From contig NC_084940.1 of assembly GCF_958298935.1 (NCBI RefSeq), forward strand, positions 22,067,146 to 22,131,145: a stretch of DNA of 64,000 nt, given 5' to 3'. The notes below the pieces were generated by a model. The model was not told the origin of the DNA. It ran no database searches and was given only the letters and a program-made list of their open reading frames with translations. Below are positions 1-10,058 of this stretch, in pieces. How positions within the stretch are numbered: the first letter of the stretch is position 1; the number at the start of each line of letters is the position of its first letter. The translations under genes and the position numbers were made by a program. This DNA comes from Phragmites australis (lineage: Eukaryota; Streptophyta; Magnoliopsida; Poales; Poaceae).

Positions 1-1183
1 GCACATGACCGAACCCATGGCAGCGACGGCACTGAATGCCAGAGGTGCGTCCCGTTGATGCAACAGAGGAAGCACTCTTGGAAGGTCCCTGCAAAACAGA
101 ATTTTTACCTGAGCCTGAAAGTCGTGTAGTGACCGGATTTGGTGCCGTAGCTGCTTGTTGCTTGCTTACTGGTGAGGGAGCCCTGTAAGTGGATGGTTTG
201 GACAGCCCAAAGGATGGTCCTGTGCGCGGCGTGTATGTGGTGCTGGCCTTGTACTTGCCCTGCTGCTCACGCCCCTGCAACTCCTTCTCTGCAAGCATAG
301 CAAATTGAAACAACTGGTTGACATTGTTAAATTCTTTATAATCAATAATATCCTGGATTTCACGTCTCAAACCCGAATAAAATCGACAAATAGAATCTTC
401 GTTTCCCTCTACTATGCCACAACGCATCAAGCCCTTTTGAAGCTCACCATAATAATCCTGCACAGATTTATCTCCCTGTTCTAAGCGCATCAATTTCTTA
501 CGCAGGTCTCTATGATAAGATGGGGGAACAAATCTATCACGCATAGCAACCTTAAGCTCTTCCCATGTACGAGGTGTGGCACCATCTGCAGCTAAACCAG
601 TCCACCAAATAATAGCAAAATCTTTAAACTCACTAGTGGCTTGTCTAACTCTATGTTGTTCAGGTACTTGGTGGGCACTAAATTTTTGCTCTACTGTCAT
701 CTCCCAATCAAGATATCCCTCAGCATCATAATGTCCCGAAAAAGAAGGTATAGTAAATTTAACCTTAGCATAAGGATCTTCATGAGCTCGATTATACATA
801 CCTCAATGGTGGTGGTGATGTGGAACACCACCCATACCTGTGGTGTTAGTGCGAAGACGACGCCGTAATCTGTTTTGCAATGTCGCCGCTGGATCAACAT
901 TAACATCGTCATCATACAACTCATCACTGGTGTTGCTGCCATTCACATCTTCGTTGTGCACAGGACGGTTTTCCAAAGCATTTACCCTGTCGGTGAGCTC
1001 GGATAACCGTTTGTCCACCCGCTCAACCGCGTTTGCGAGTTTCATCTCAATTATCGCTTCAGTGATAGCCTTGATGACTGTCTCCTTCATCTCCTTCTGA
1101 GCATTGTCTACAACAGCTTGTAGCTGCTCTTGGCTGACACACTCCTTGAAGTCCTTTGGCGTTTTATCTCCATCAACTGACAT
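1..1183 (-). pseudogene. gag: CRM-like Ty3/gypsy gag, partial, one internal stop
   Basis: Retrotransposon capsid polyprotein (nucleocapsid shell, RNA packaging), read on the minus strand from the ATG at 1183 and running off the window. The first ~125 codons are a charged, coiled-coil-like N-terminus followed by an acidic and then Arg-rich stretch. An in-frame TGA at 803-805 breaks the frame. Beyond it the same frame continues with a retrotrans_gag core (motifs EEYLDW-like DAEGYLDWEM, VEQKF, DFAIIWW, RDRFVPPSYHRDLRKKL) and ends at the window edge in a zinc knuckle (CRRC...GH, about 1-30). The core resembles CRM/RIRE7-type chromovirus gag, from family memory and not from a search. Protease and pol would lie left of the window. 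Upstream there is no PBS but an inverted reverse-transcriptase fragment and then a CRM-like LTR in the same orientation. Confidence 0.8.
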
Positions 1184-1199
1184 TGGGGAAACAAACACA

Positions 1200-1656
1200 A
1201 CAACAAACAGTGAAGGTTATCCCTAATAATCGTACTACAAAGGTGGAGTGGTGCCTCTCAATCAAGAATGTGTATCCGCTTCCTAGGATTGACATCTTGT
1301 TTGATCAGTTGACGGGAGCCCGAGTCTTCTCAAAGATTGACTTGAGGCTGGGCTATCATCAAATTAAGGTTCGGCCAGAGGATATTCCAAAGACAGCGTT
1401 CTCTACTCGATACGGCTTGTATGAGTTCACCGTTATGTCGTTTGGCTTGACTAATGCGCCGGCCTTCTTTATGTACCTTATGAACTCGGTGTTCATGGAG
1501 GAGTTGGACAAGTTTGTAATTGTTTTCATCGACGACATTCTAATATACTCCAAGACCGAGCAAGAACACATTGGGCATCTCCGTGTTGTTCTGGGCAGAC
1601 TCCGAGAACATCAGCTGTACGCTAAGTTCAGCAAGTGTGAGTTCTGGCTCAGGGAG
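1200..1656 (+). pseudogene. pol: Ty3/gypsy reverse transcriptase fragment (Tekay-like)
   Basis: About 145 codons of the reverse transcriptase palm and fingers. Visible motifs are [20 protein letters not shown], the LTNAP block and the catalytic FIDDILIYS (Y-x-D-D equivalent) near 1524-1550, then [12 protein letters not shown]. It starts without the upstream RT motifs and ends abruptly at the LTR boundary, so it is only a slice of pol. Sequence style is Tekay/Del-like rather than CRM-like: CRM RTs have a different DDILIY context. It is opposite in orientation to the gag on its left and the LTR on its right. The exact left boundary lies somewhere in 1184-1213. It cannot encode an active enzyme. 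Confidence 0.85.
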
Positions 1657-2568
1657 TAATATGAACAAGGGTTCCCGATCTTCCGAAAGGTTCTGGTAAC
1701 TCTCGATTTGGTGGAAACGAGACACAAGTCGATCCGGCTTCCGAACAACACGATCCGAAACCCCGCAATCGCAGCACCACGTCTCCTCTGGTTATCAACC
1801 GGCGTTGCACGGTTGACCTCGCCAAGAAGGCTAAAATCCTTGCCTGCGAATCGAAGAACACAAGCAAGAACAAGGAAGAATGCAACCAAATTGCAGATGA
1901 ATGATTAATCTCACGAGTTGGGGTCTCACAAACCGACGAAACGGCGAAACTGTTCTTGACAGAATAATCTAAGCAAAAACCCGCCCTAACGAGAGCGGCG
2001 GCGGCTGATAATATGGGTCTAAGGGTCATCACACCCCCTGGTCACGCCCCCCTAATGGGCTCAACGACGATACACGGCCCAACGGACCAAAAACGGTGAC
2101 GCAGCACCGGGACAGATTCTGGATGCTGACTTGTTTCGACATTTCCCGTTGACTCAGAAGGAATTTGGACCAACGCCATTGGTTTCCTTATGAAATTATC
2201 TTTCCAACCATATGTGAATCGTCGAAAACGGAGTCCGGATGCGTCCTGGGCGTCCGTTTTAGTGCTCGCTGGTCCTGGAGGTCGAGACTGATTCGGACTC
2301 GAGTTGGACTAGACCTCCTGCTGTTGTTGGACGTCCTAGCTGCTCCTCCACGCCTCCAAGCCTTCCTCTATGTGTCTCCTCGTCCTCTCCATAATTCCTA
2401 AGCAACACATAATCATTAGGTAGTAATCTATTCTCAAAATTATATAAAGAGTTGCTTAGGAACGAGCTCACCTCTAAATTTAATTGTCGTGCGCGAGCTC
2501 TTGTGATTGGACCTTGAAAGTTCAATGGAGGATCATTGTATGTATCCGAGTGAGTGATGTCCTCATCA
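1657..2568 (-). mobile_element. CRM-like LTR, reverse orientation (probable 5' LTR of a minus-strand element)
   Basis: A 912-bp LTR, near-identical in inverse orientation to 8164-9081. In its own direction it starts TGATGAGGACATC and ends TTCATATTA, a TG...TA terminus. The first ~300 bp contain an open frame (within 2259-2568) with motifs GPITRARARQLN and DYVLLRN. These look like the extreme C-terminus of a chromovirus pol, as expected for CRM-type elements, whose pol is reported to extend into the 3' LTR. The right boundary abuts a readable Tat integrase frame at 2569, so this element appears inserted in Tat pol. No matching target duplication is visible because the other end is outside the window. 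Confidence 0.78.
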
Positions 2569-2569
2569 T

Positions 2570-2803
2570 CTGCGGCGATACCATCTGCACCATGTCCGGG
2601 CCCGGTCTCTCGAGGTGGGGGACCTAGTTCTCCGACGCGTCCAGTCACGCGAAGGAAAGAATAAGCTGCCCCCCCCCATGTGGGAAGGTCCCTTCACCGT
2701 GATCGGGGTCCCGCGAGAAGGTTCTTTCAGGTTGGCAGCAGAAGATGGGCAGCCGCTCCCGAACCCGTGGAACATCGAGCACCTGCGCAGGTTCTACCCG
2801 TAG
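2570..2803 (+). pseudogene. pol: Tat pol C-terminus (integrase tail)
   Basis: The last ~77 codons of the Tat polyprotein, reading through the LTR boundary at 2569 and ending in TAG at 2801-2803. Recognisable motifs are GDLVLRRVQ, PPMWEGPFTV and the terminal NPWNIEHLRRFYP, typical of grass Tat/RIRE2-like integrase tails (the C-terminal DNA-binding part). A run of nine C residues near 2670 could promote slippage. The N-terminal and catalytic parts lie beyond the reverse CRM-like insertion, outside the window. Confidence 0.85.
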
Positions 2804-3136
2804 ATGGCCATGCTCGCGCCTCAGGTCAACCAGGCCGGGGGCTTCCCCCCGCCCAAGTTGACCGGGGGCTACCACCCATTGGGTAAGTCACCCAGACTTG
2901 TAAAATTTGTAAATTCAATATCTCAATATTCAGTCGTATGTCAATTTCTTTTTCCTGGATTCCGTATGTTTAACCTGTCTGGTGAGATGCTCGATTGTGC
3001 GAGAAAAAGTTCGCTCCCTCATTTTCCCCGCTGATAAAAGAATCCCAATCGGTATGCACGCGGGCAGTTGCCGCTGACTTACATCCGACGTGGTAGGCTG
3101 TGGTTTTCGGTGTCGTGACAGGCTCCCGGGCACTAT

Positions 3137-3280
3137 TGAGTTCCGGGGCGCTCTGGGTAATCCTATCGCTCGAGCTGCTCGAGTAGTCCGGAGCCCAGGC
3201 CCCAGGGGCGGACTGTCAGTGCTCGGTTTGGTCTGTCATACCCGGGCGCCACTGGACCATAGGACCTCTGGGTTATGCAT
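3137..3280 (+). repeat. Direct repeat, copy 1
   Basis: About 140 bp shared with 3904-4042, with core words CTGGGTAATCCTATC, CTCGAGTAGTCCGGAGCC and GGCTGTCAGTGCTCGGT (slightly varied). Copies are 767 bp apart within the Tat spacer and visibly diverged, so this is an older duplication. Confidence 0.75.
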
Positions 3281-3903
3281 CTGTCTGCTCTTGTCCGCCG
3301 GTTTGGGTATTCGAGAGGTCTCGAGTCGAAAACGAGAGCAGTCTATAACAAGTACCGCACCAACAGAGCGCACCAAGCAAAGAAATTCCCCATTCTTTCT
3401 TAAGTCACAGGTCGACAATCAAGAGCAGCTCGACCACGAGGGCCTCGATGCCCAGGTCGCTGATCGGCCCCAAGGGTCCTCGGGTGGTCCTACCGCTTAG
3501 GCATGAGTGGTCGAGATCACCCAACCCCGGGATCCTCATGTGCCCCTTGACGCTCGGGCGCTCCGGCTGAAGGAACCAAGTCCCCGGGCACCCCGAGCTC
3601 GGAAGCACATGCTCCTCCTGGATCGGTTGGCCGGAAGGCCGACAGCTGTCCGGTGAGTGGTTAAATTCAGACAAATTTACGTTCAATAGTACTCTGTTCC
3701 CGAGTCATCCTCGGGGGCCCTCGTATTCTAATCTGCACGGTGAGATGATCTCCTCGCGCACAAAACCCTATCGTGTGTCTACTTTTTCCTGGAACGACAG
3801 AATGGTTCGTAGAAAGGTGTACCGCACGTACGGTAATGTCCGACCGAAGCCCTTCGTGGTGGTCGTGGTGTTCGGTCCGCTTTTAAGGACCCCGAGCACT
3901 ACC

Positions 3904-4042
3904 GAGTCCCTGGGTGCCCTGGGTAATCCTATCACTCGAGCCACTCGAGTAGTCCGGAGCCTAGGCCTCAGGGGCGGGCTGTCAGTGCTCGGTTCGGTCC
4001 GTCTTAAGCCCGGGCACCACCAAACCATGGGGACTCTTGGTC
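3904..4042 (+). repeat. Direct repeat, copy 2
   Basis: Second copy of the 3137-3280 unit, carrying the same CTCGAGTAGTCCGGAGCC core. The region between the copies has no recognised coding content. Confidence 0.75.
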
Positions 4043-4471
4043 ACATTTCCGCCCGCGCGCGTCTCCGGTCTACTGACTGAGTTGTCGCGAGGTGAAAAAG
4101 TATTCACCGGTCATGGCGTGTTCCGTGCTAGATCGATCCATCTCCCGAGCAAGGAAGTTCGTGTCTTTGTCTTTTGACTTAAACGATGCGGACTCGCGAG
4201 GGCTCGGGGGCTGAACACGCTAAGAACGACGATCGGGATGACTTTGTTCTCGGGGACGGAAAGGTCGGGAACGGTCCGACTGAGTACTCCCCGGGGCTTC
4301 AAGGCAAAACATCGGAAGAAACATTAAGTACTCAAGAACACTGGAGTTGCAAGCCCAAAGAAAAGTTGCCATTATATTCACAAGGAAAATACAAGCATTT
4401 CTGATGGATCGCTCCCATATTTACATCCATCCAAGAGAACAACAAAAGAAAAGGAAACTACTACAAAAAGC

Positions 4472-7400
4472 CTAATCGGCGGCAGAGTCGGCATCGGAGT
4501 CGTCTGGGCCATCGCCGGGGGCTGGCGGCGGTGGCACTTCCCGCCTGAAGCCGGCCGCCACCTCGGCAGCGGTGCTCCGAACTGCTTCCCGGGCGGCCTC
4601 TCCTTTGGCTTCGACCACTCCTTCCTGCGCCGGCTCCAGCGGGAAGTTCGGGTCTCTGCTCCGGTAGCAGGCCAGGACGTGCTCGGCCACCGCGTGGCCA
4701 AGCCACGTCCTTCCCAGGCGGCGAGTTCCTGGACGGCCCAGGGCACCGCCTCGAGGCTCTCGCAGACTTGTTGAAGCCCTAGGACTTGTCGTGCGGGGCT
4801 ATCACTCTTCTCGTCCACGACGAGTCGCCCAAGGCCGGCCCTCTCCATGGCCCGCCGCATCCGCCGGAGTATGTCCTCCAACATTTGCTGCAGGTTGACC
4901 CGCGTGACAAAGGCAGTCTCGAGCTTCTCCTTCACGGCCCGCAGCTACGCCTCGAGTCCCTAGCCCCCGGCCGGGCCAGAAGAACCGCCGTCGGTTGCGG
5001 AGCCGGCGGCTTGCTTTGTCTGCGCCACCAGTTCGGACAAGGCGCGCTCACGGGCGGTTAGCTCCACCTCGTGTTTTGCGTTCTCCTCCTCCCTGGTGGC
5101 GACGGCCGATGCCGCCGTGACAGCCTCCCCCTCTCGACGGGTCAGCTCCCCCTCCCGGCGGGTCAGCACGTCCTCCTGGTGGGCCAGCGAGTCCTCCCGG
5201 GCCCCCAGATCCGCCGCCGTGATCTCATTGTCGACCTCCCGGAGGGAGATGTCCTCCTCCCACCGGCGGATATCTTCTTCAATCTTCCAAAGGTCTTCTT
5301 CCCAACGCTGGAGGCCGGCGCGCGTCTGATCGGCCTCGCCCTCTCGGCAGGTCAGCTCAGCCCGGAGCTCCTCCGCCGCCTTCTCACGGACCGCGACCGC
5401 TTCCTCCCTCTCCTGCGCCTGCCCCGCCCTGGCAAGGGCCTCGACAGCCTGCTGCCGCGACGCCTCAACCAGGCGGGCGGCGTCTTCTCGCTCCCGCGCG
5501 GCTTCAGCACGGGCGGCCTTTAAAATCTCCCGTTCCTGCGCGACCTCCGCGCGGGTATCTTACAGGAGTTTCTGCTCCCGCGCAGCCGCCGCGCGAGCCT
5601 CATCCTGGGCGCTCGCAAGCTGCACCCTCTCCAAGATCAGCCGGGCGCGCTCTGCTTCGAGCTGCCCCTCCTTCGCGTCCACTGCCGCGCCCAGCCGCCC
5701 GATCGCCACCTGGACGCCCTCGATCGCGGCCAGGAAGGGGTCGGCAGGCCGGCCGGGCGCCGGTGGAGTGCCGGCTTCCCCGCGATCCGCCTCCGGGGGG
5801 TTCGAGGTCCCCAAGGGATGCCACACGATCATCCACCCCGGGCTCGGCACGCCCGGGGTAGGTTGGACCGGCATCGGGCGCTCGGGCGATGGCCGCATTC
5901 CCGCCTCGACCACCGCATCCGCCGGCCCCGGCAAGGCCGCTGCTTCCGCCACCATCCGCCCCGGGCTCTGCATGCCCGGGGTAGGTTCCACCGGCACCGA
6001 AGGTTCGGGCGACCGCTCCGTCCTCCCCTCGGCCACCGCTTCCGCCGTCCTCCCCTTGGCCGCCGTGTCCGCTGGCGCCCCCACCATCGCTGCGTCCGCC
6101 TGCCTCGGCTCGGCCGTCGGGCTTGGCTCTGGCGCCAGCGCCGGCGCTCCTTCAATTGCAGCGGCGCCCATGGGCGGCCTGCGGGAGATAGACGAAGGTT
6201 AAAATCGAAGCCTAGTTCGGGCAAAGAACGCCCAAGAAAGAGCGAAGAATGAAACTTACTCGGTCGTAGTACCCCAGTACTGCCATTTGGCCGCCGGGAG
6301 CCTGAAGTCCTGGTCCGACGATGCCGGCCCGGAATCCTCCCGTCTCCTCTTCCACCGGGGGCTCGGCGGGGCCGCAGCGCGGTTCTCAGGCGCCGGGTCA
6401 AGCCCCATCCTCACAAGACGCGGTTCCAGGACCGGGAACACCGCTGTTGCCGACGGCGACGGCGGGGAGTCCGGCACTGGGATGTAGACTTGGGGGCGCT
6501 TCCCCCGATCCCCCGGCACCGCCGCCACTACGATTTCAGCAGTACCCTCTTCTCTGGTGCGGCGGCTGCTGCCCGCAGTGGCCCCGCCACCAGCCCGCGC
6601 TGGGCTGTTCGTGGCCTCCTCGCTGGCCAGCTCGTCCAACCCAGGGAGCTCAGGGGCCTCGGGGCTCTGGCTCCTCGGTCGGTCCACGAGCCCCTGAGCA
6701 TCGAACTTCGACAGCTGCGCCATGATCGCCGCGCGCTCGGGGTTGGCGCAGAGCGCCATCTCCGGCCACGGGAGCTCCGCCCGGCTCATGTCTTCCACTC
6801 CGGTCACCACTCGGGTCATGCCTCTCAGCTCCGCTGGGCCCAGGTCCCAGCTTGCGCCGATTTGGATTCGAGTGATATCCTCAGGCCCGGTGTAGAACCA
6901 GCACGGCCGGGCCCGCTCCCGCAGGGGCGCCAGGTGACGGCGCAAGAAGTCCGCCACCACCATGACCGAGGTCAGCCCGGAGTCGCGCAGGAGTCTGATG
7001 CGCTCGAACACTGGCTCCATCCTCGCGTCCTCCGGCGGCGGCACCTCCCACGTCAACCTCCGGGGCTCCACCGCCGCTTCCGGTAGAGCGAGACGATCAT
7101 GGGGGTCGACGTCGATGAAGAACCAATCCCGTCGCCATTCCTCCCACTTGCTGCGCAGCACCTGGGGGATGTACTGCTCCCCCAAGCCGTCTCGTAGCCG
7201 AAGGTTGCAACACCCCGCGACGTCCGCTGTGGAGTACCCCCTCTTCTTCCCGGCCGGCCGCAAGACGAAGAAGTGCCGGAGAAGCATCGCCGAAGGCACC
7301 ACCCCAACGAACATCTCGCAGAGCTGCACGAAGACCGCCAGCACCACGACGGAGTTGGGGTTCAAGTGCACCAGCTGGATGCTGTAGGTATCAAGAACTT

Positions 7401-7644
7401 GTAGGAAGAAGGTTGAAAACGGCGTCACCAACCCCACCGCCACGAAAGAAGTGAACAAAACGATTCGCCCAGGAACGGTCGTCGCCGGCGGGAAGTTCGC
7501 CGGCATCACCACCACGGCTCCCTCCTGCCCCTCGGGGACCAGCAGCTTCCTAATTTTGGCCGCCGCTTCTTCATTCTTCAGACGAGACTCCGGCAGAATG
7601 CCATCCAGAGTTTTGTCACGATGGCCTCCTCCGACTCTCGGCAT
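4472..7644 (-). pseudogene. Tat antisense ORF (gypsy-type transposon domain plus coiled coil), broken
   Basis: Accessory gene on the strand opposite to pol, as in the Tat lineage. Function unknown. The N-terminal half (7644-6260, ATG chosen at MPRVGG, though the frame is open from 7758) resembles the 'putative gypsy type transposon' family (Pfam Transposase_28 type): hydrophobic segments around 7480-7300, then GYSTADVAGC and WFFIDVDP motifs. A Pro/Ala-rich linker follows, then a long Arg/Glu/Ala coiled coil with repeated TRREGE/REREE heptads, ending in an acidic tail (DDSDADSAAD) at 4472. An 81-bp GT-AG intron at 6259-6179 keeps the frame. Breaks: in-frame TAA near 5560, two TAGs near 4958 and 4943, and a frameshift near 4695. 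Probably once a ~1,000-residue protein. Confidence 0.8.
6179..6259 (-). other. Putative intron of the Tat antisense ORF
   Basis: On the minus strand the first exon ends ...ACGACCGA and is followed by a consensus donor GTAAGT (6259-6254). The acceptor CTATCTCCCGCAG ends at 6179. Removing the 81 bp joins phase so that the reading frame runs on into the ATGGGCGCC frame at 6171. Without splicing, a TAA follows immediately after the donor G. Confidence 0.7.
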
Positions 7645-7796
7645 CTCGATGGGAGCGGAGGTGTTCTGGTGGTGGAGAGAAAGGAGGAGAAGCGCTCCGA
7701 TCGCCTGAAAGGTTTCTAAGGGCTTCGGAGCACGATGGAGACAAGAGCAAGATTGCAAGAAGGCGTAAAGAGGGGGGCGGATCGATCTCCTCCCCC

Positions 7797-7804
7797 TTTT
7801 ATAT
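7797..7804 (-). promoter_or_regulatory. TATA box for the Tat antisense ORF
   Basis: On the minus strand the sequence reads TATAAAAG within GAAATATAAAAGGGGG. It lies 40-150 bp upstream of the candidate start codons at 7758 and 7644, the right geometry for a transcription start near 7770. It would drive transcription against the element's own genomic RNA. Confidence 0.6.
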
Positions 7805-8140
7805 TTCAGAGTTCAAACGTTGCTGGCCAACGGTTCGCTCGGCGGGACGGCCTCCTCGGTCGACGCAACTGGCAAGCGAATCTCCCGCCGATCGTGCGGC
7901 GTCAGCGGCTGTCAGGCGTATTTTCCTCGATCTGCGCGGCAGCCGCGCGTGCCGCCCGTACCATTGTCATGCCCTTCGGGAGTTGAGTGATCGCACGTCC
8001 GCTTGTCTCCTTGCTGGGCCGTACCCGAGGCCCGGGTCTAAAGGGCCACCTCTTGAAAGCCTGCCATGTGGCGTCCACGCCAGCCTCGGCCTCGTCCGCG
8101 ACGAAGGGCCCATCCGCAGTCTCCGTGCCATCACCTACCA

Positions 8141-8157
8141 ATGGACCCGGGGGCTAC
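8141..8157 (+). promoter_or_regulatory. Polypurine tract of the Tat element
   Basis: ATGGACCCGGGGGCTAC directly precedes the LTR start TGTCGG. A G-rich tract followed by CTAC and TGTCGG is the usual plus-strand priming context in grass Tat-type elements. Confidence 0.65.
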
Positions 8158-8163
8158 TGTCGG

Positions 8164-9081
8164 TGATGAGGACATCACTCCCTCGGATACATACAATGAT
8201 CCTCCATTAAACTTTCAAGGTCCAATCACAAGAGCTCGCGCACGACAATTAAATTTAGAGGTGAGCTCGTTCCTAAGCAACTCTTTATATAATTTTGAGA
8301 ATAGATTACTACCTAATGATTATGTGTTGTTTAGGAATCATGGAGAGGACAAGGAAACACATAGAGAAAGACTTGGAGGCGTGGAGGAGCAGCTAGGACG
8401 TCCAACAACAGCAGGAGGTCCAGTCCAACTCGAGTCCGAATCAGCCTCGGCCTCCAGGACCAGCGAGCAATAAAACGGACGCCCAGGACGCATCCGGACT
8501 CCGTTTTCGACGATTCACATATGGTTGGAAAGATAATTTCATAAGGAAACCAATGGCGTTGGTTTGAGGTCCAAATTCCTTCTGAGTCAACGGGAAACGT
8601 CGAAACAAGTCAGCGTCCAGAATCTGTCCCGGTGCTGCGTCACCGTTTTTGGTCCGTTGGGCCATGTATCGTGTTGGAGTCCATTAGGGACGCATCTAGG
8701 GGTCCTTGGCCGACCCTAATCCTTTATATACAGTAGCCGCCGCCCTAATTAGGGTTGGGTTTTGCTTAGATTATTCTGTCAAGAACAGTTTCGCCGTTTC
8801 GTCGGTTTGTGAGACCCCAACTCGTGAGATTAATCATTCATCTGCAATTTGGTTGCATTCTTCCTTGTTCTTGCTTGTGTTCTTCGATTCGCAGGCAAGG
8901 ATTTTAGCCTTCTTGGCGAGGTCAACCGTGCAACACCGGTTGATAACCAGAGGAGACGTGGTGCTGCGATTGCGGGGTTTCGGATCGTGTTGTTCGGAAG
9001 CCGGATCGACTTGTGTCTCGTTTCCACCAAATCGAGAGTTACCAGAACCTTTCGGAAGATCGGGAACCCTTGTTCATATTA
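8164..9081 (+). mobile_element. CRM-like solo LTR with target duplication GTCGG
   Basis: 918 bp, TGATGAGG...TTCATATTA, flanked by GTCGG at 8159-8163 and 9082-9086. It is inverse to 1657-2568, with scattered substitutions and small indels. An open frame from 8164 to 8472 encodes the pol C-terminal tail (GPITRARARQLN...). A TATATA at 8724-8731 followed by a GC-rich leader fits an LTR promoter. With one LTR and a perfect 5-bp duplication, it is the product of LTR-LTR recombination. Confidence 0.85.
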
Positions 9082-9185
9082 GTCGGTGTATCAGGAATCG
9101 GGGGTCCCTGAGTCCCGAGGCCAGGCCAGCCATCCGCCATGTGTCACCATCCTACGAGGTCCCTCCTGCGAGATGAGGAAAATCT

Positions 9186-9550
9186 AAGTTCCGGGAGAAG
9201 GTGCTCGGGGCCACAGCCTCTGGTCCCCGAGCACCCCAGTTCCTCGATGACCCGCAGAGTCGAAGTACCGGGAAGAAAGTGCTCGGGGAGGTGCCCACTC
9301 GCCCCCGAGTACCCTAGTTCCCCGATGGTCAGAAGAGCTAAGTACCGGGAGAGAGTGCTCGGGGCTGCACGTGGCAGCCCCCGAGCACTCGGTTCCCCGA
9401 AGGTTCGTGCAAAAGTGCTCGGGGCTGCACGTGCTGGCCCCCGAGCACTCGGTTCCCCAAAGGTTCGTGCAAAAGTGCTCGGGAGAGGGTGCTCGGGGTT
9501 GCTCGTGGCAGCCCCCGAGCACTCGGTTCCCTGAAGGTTCGTGCGAGAGC
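9186..9550 (+). repeat. Tandem hairpin array in the Tat LTR
   Basis: Repeated units of about 60-65 bp, each with GTGCTCGGGG, a short GC loop, then CCCCGAGCAC, so each can fold into a 10-bp stem. Between stems sits a GGTTCCCCGAAGGTTCGTGC-like spacer. The same array is present at 63364-63790 in the right-edge LTR. Confidence 0.8.
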
Positions 9551-10048
9551 ACCCGGTGCCCCGAGGACCCAGAAGGGCCCCCGAGGGGCCCGCCGGCGAG
9601 GTGTCAACCAGTCAGAGGTCCAAGGCCACATTTAATGGGCGTGCGCAGCCTGACATCCTGACATCCCCAACTGCTCCCGCCGCAGTGTCAGTCCCTGCCA
9701 TGCTTTGGCAGAGAGGCGTGGGGCCATTAATTGCACGGGTCCCGTCCCGTATCATCCGGTGTATCTCGGGATAACATTGCCAGGATCAAGGCGTTCCGCC
9801 TGCCACCCTGCCCTGGCAAAGGAACAAGACAGGGTGGGCGCGCCGGGTGCCTCTGTGGCTGCTTGGTGGGCCCTCTCAACGGCGCCCGGCGCCAGGGCGT
9901 CCACAGTGACGGGTGATCGGACGCGCGCCATGTTTTTCCACCACCCCTGTCACTTCGCCCAGAGGAAATGATGACGCCTTTCTCAGTCGTGGCGTCTTGG
10001 AACTTGTGCCCCTTCTTTCCCGTTTGGGGTATGTCGTGGACGGCGAGT

Positions 10049-10058
10049 GCATAAAAGG
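10049..10058 (+). promoter_or_regulatory. TATA-like box in the Tat 3' LTR
   Basis: GCATAAAAGG, about 455 bp before the LTR end, followed by a purine-rich stretch. It is the best candidate for the LTR core promoter, with transcription starting near 10085. Confidence 0.4.

Larger units (their letters stand above)
2804..4471. other. Tat spacer between pol and antisense ORF
   Basis: This 1.7-kb GC-rich stretch follows the pol stop. I see no supported gene: open frames here are short and lack motifs. It contains a direct duplication of about 140 bp (3137-3280 and 3904-4042) listed separately. Such long untranslated spacers with internal repeats are common in Tat/Ogre-lineage elements. Confidence 0.6.

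Noticed and set aside
4786..7387. Numerous long + strand ORFs (for example 5071-5523, 5818-6252, 6490-7086).
   Set aside because: Shadows of the GC-rich minus-strand antisense ORF; no motifs and no family resemblance.
1657..9081. The inverse LTR pair with a Tat interior as one element with inverted LTRs (auto-integration product).
   Set aside because: The integrase frame runs directly up to 2569, and each LTR is explained by its own insertion. The LTRs belong to a different lineage from the interior.
9186..9550. CRISPR-like array (regular repeats).
   Set aside because: Eukaryotic LTR context, repeats are palindromic tandem units without unique spacers, and no cas genes.
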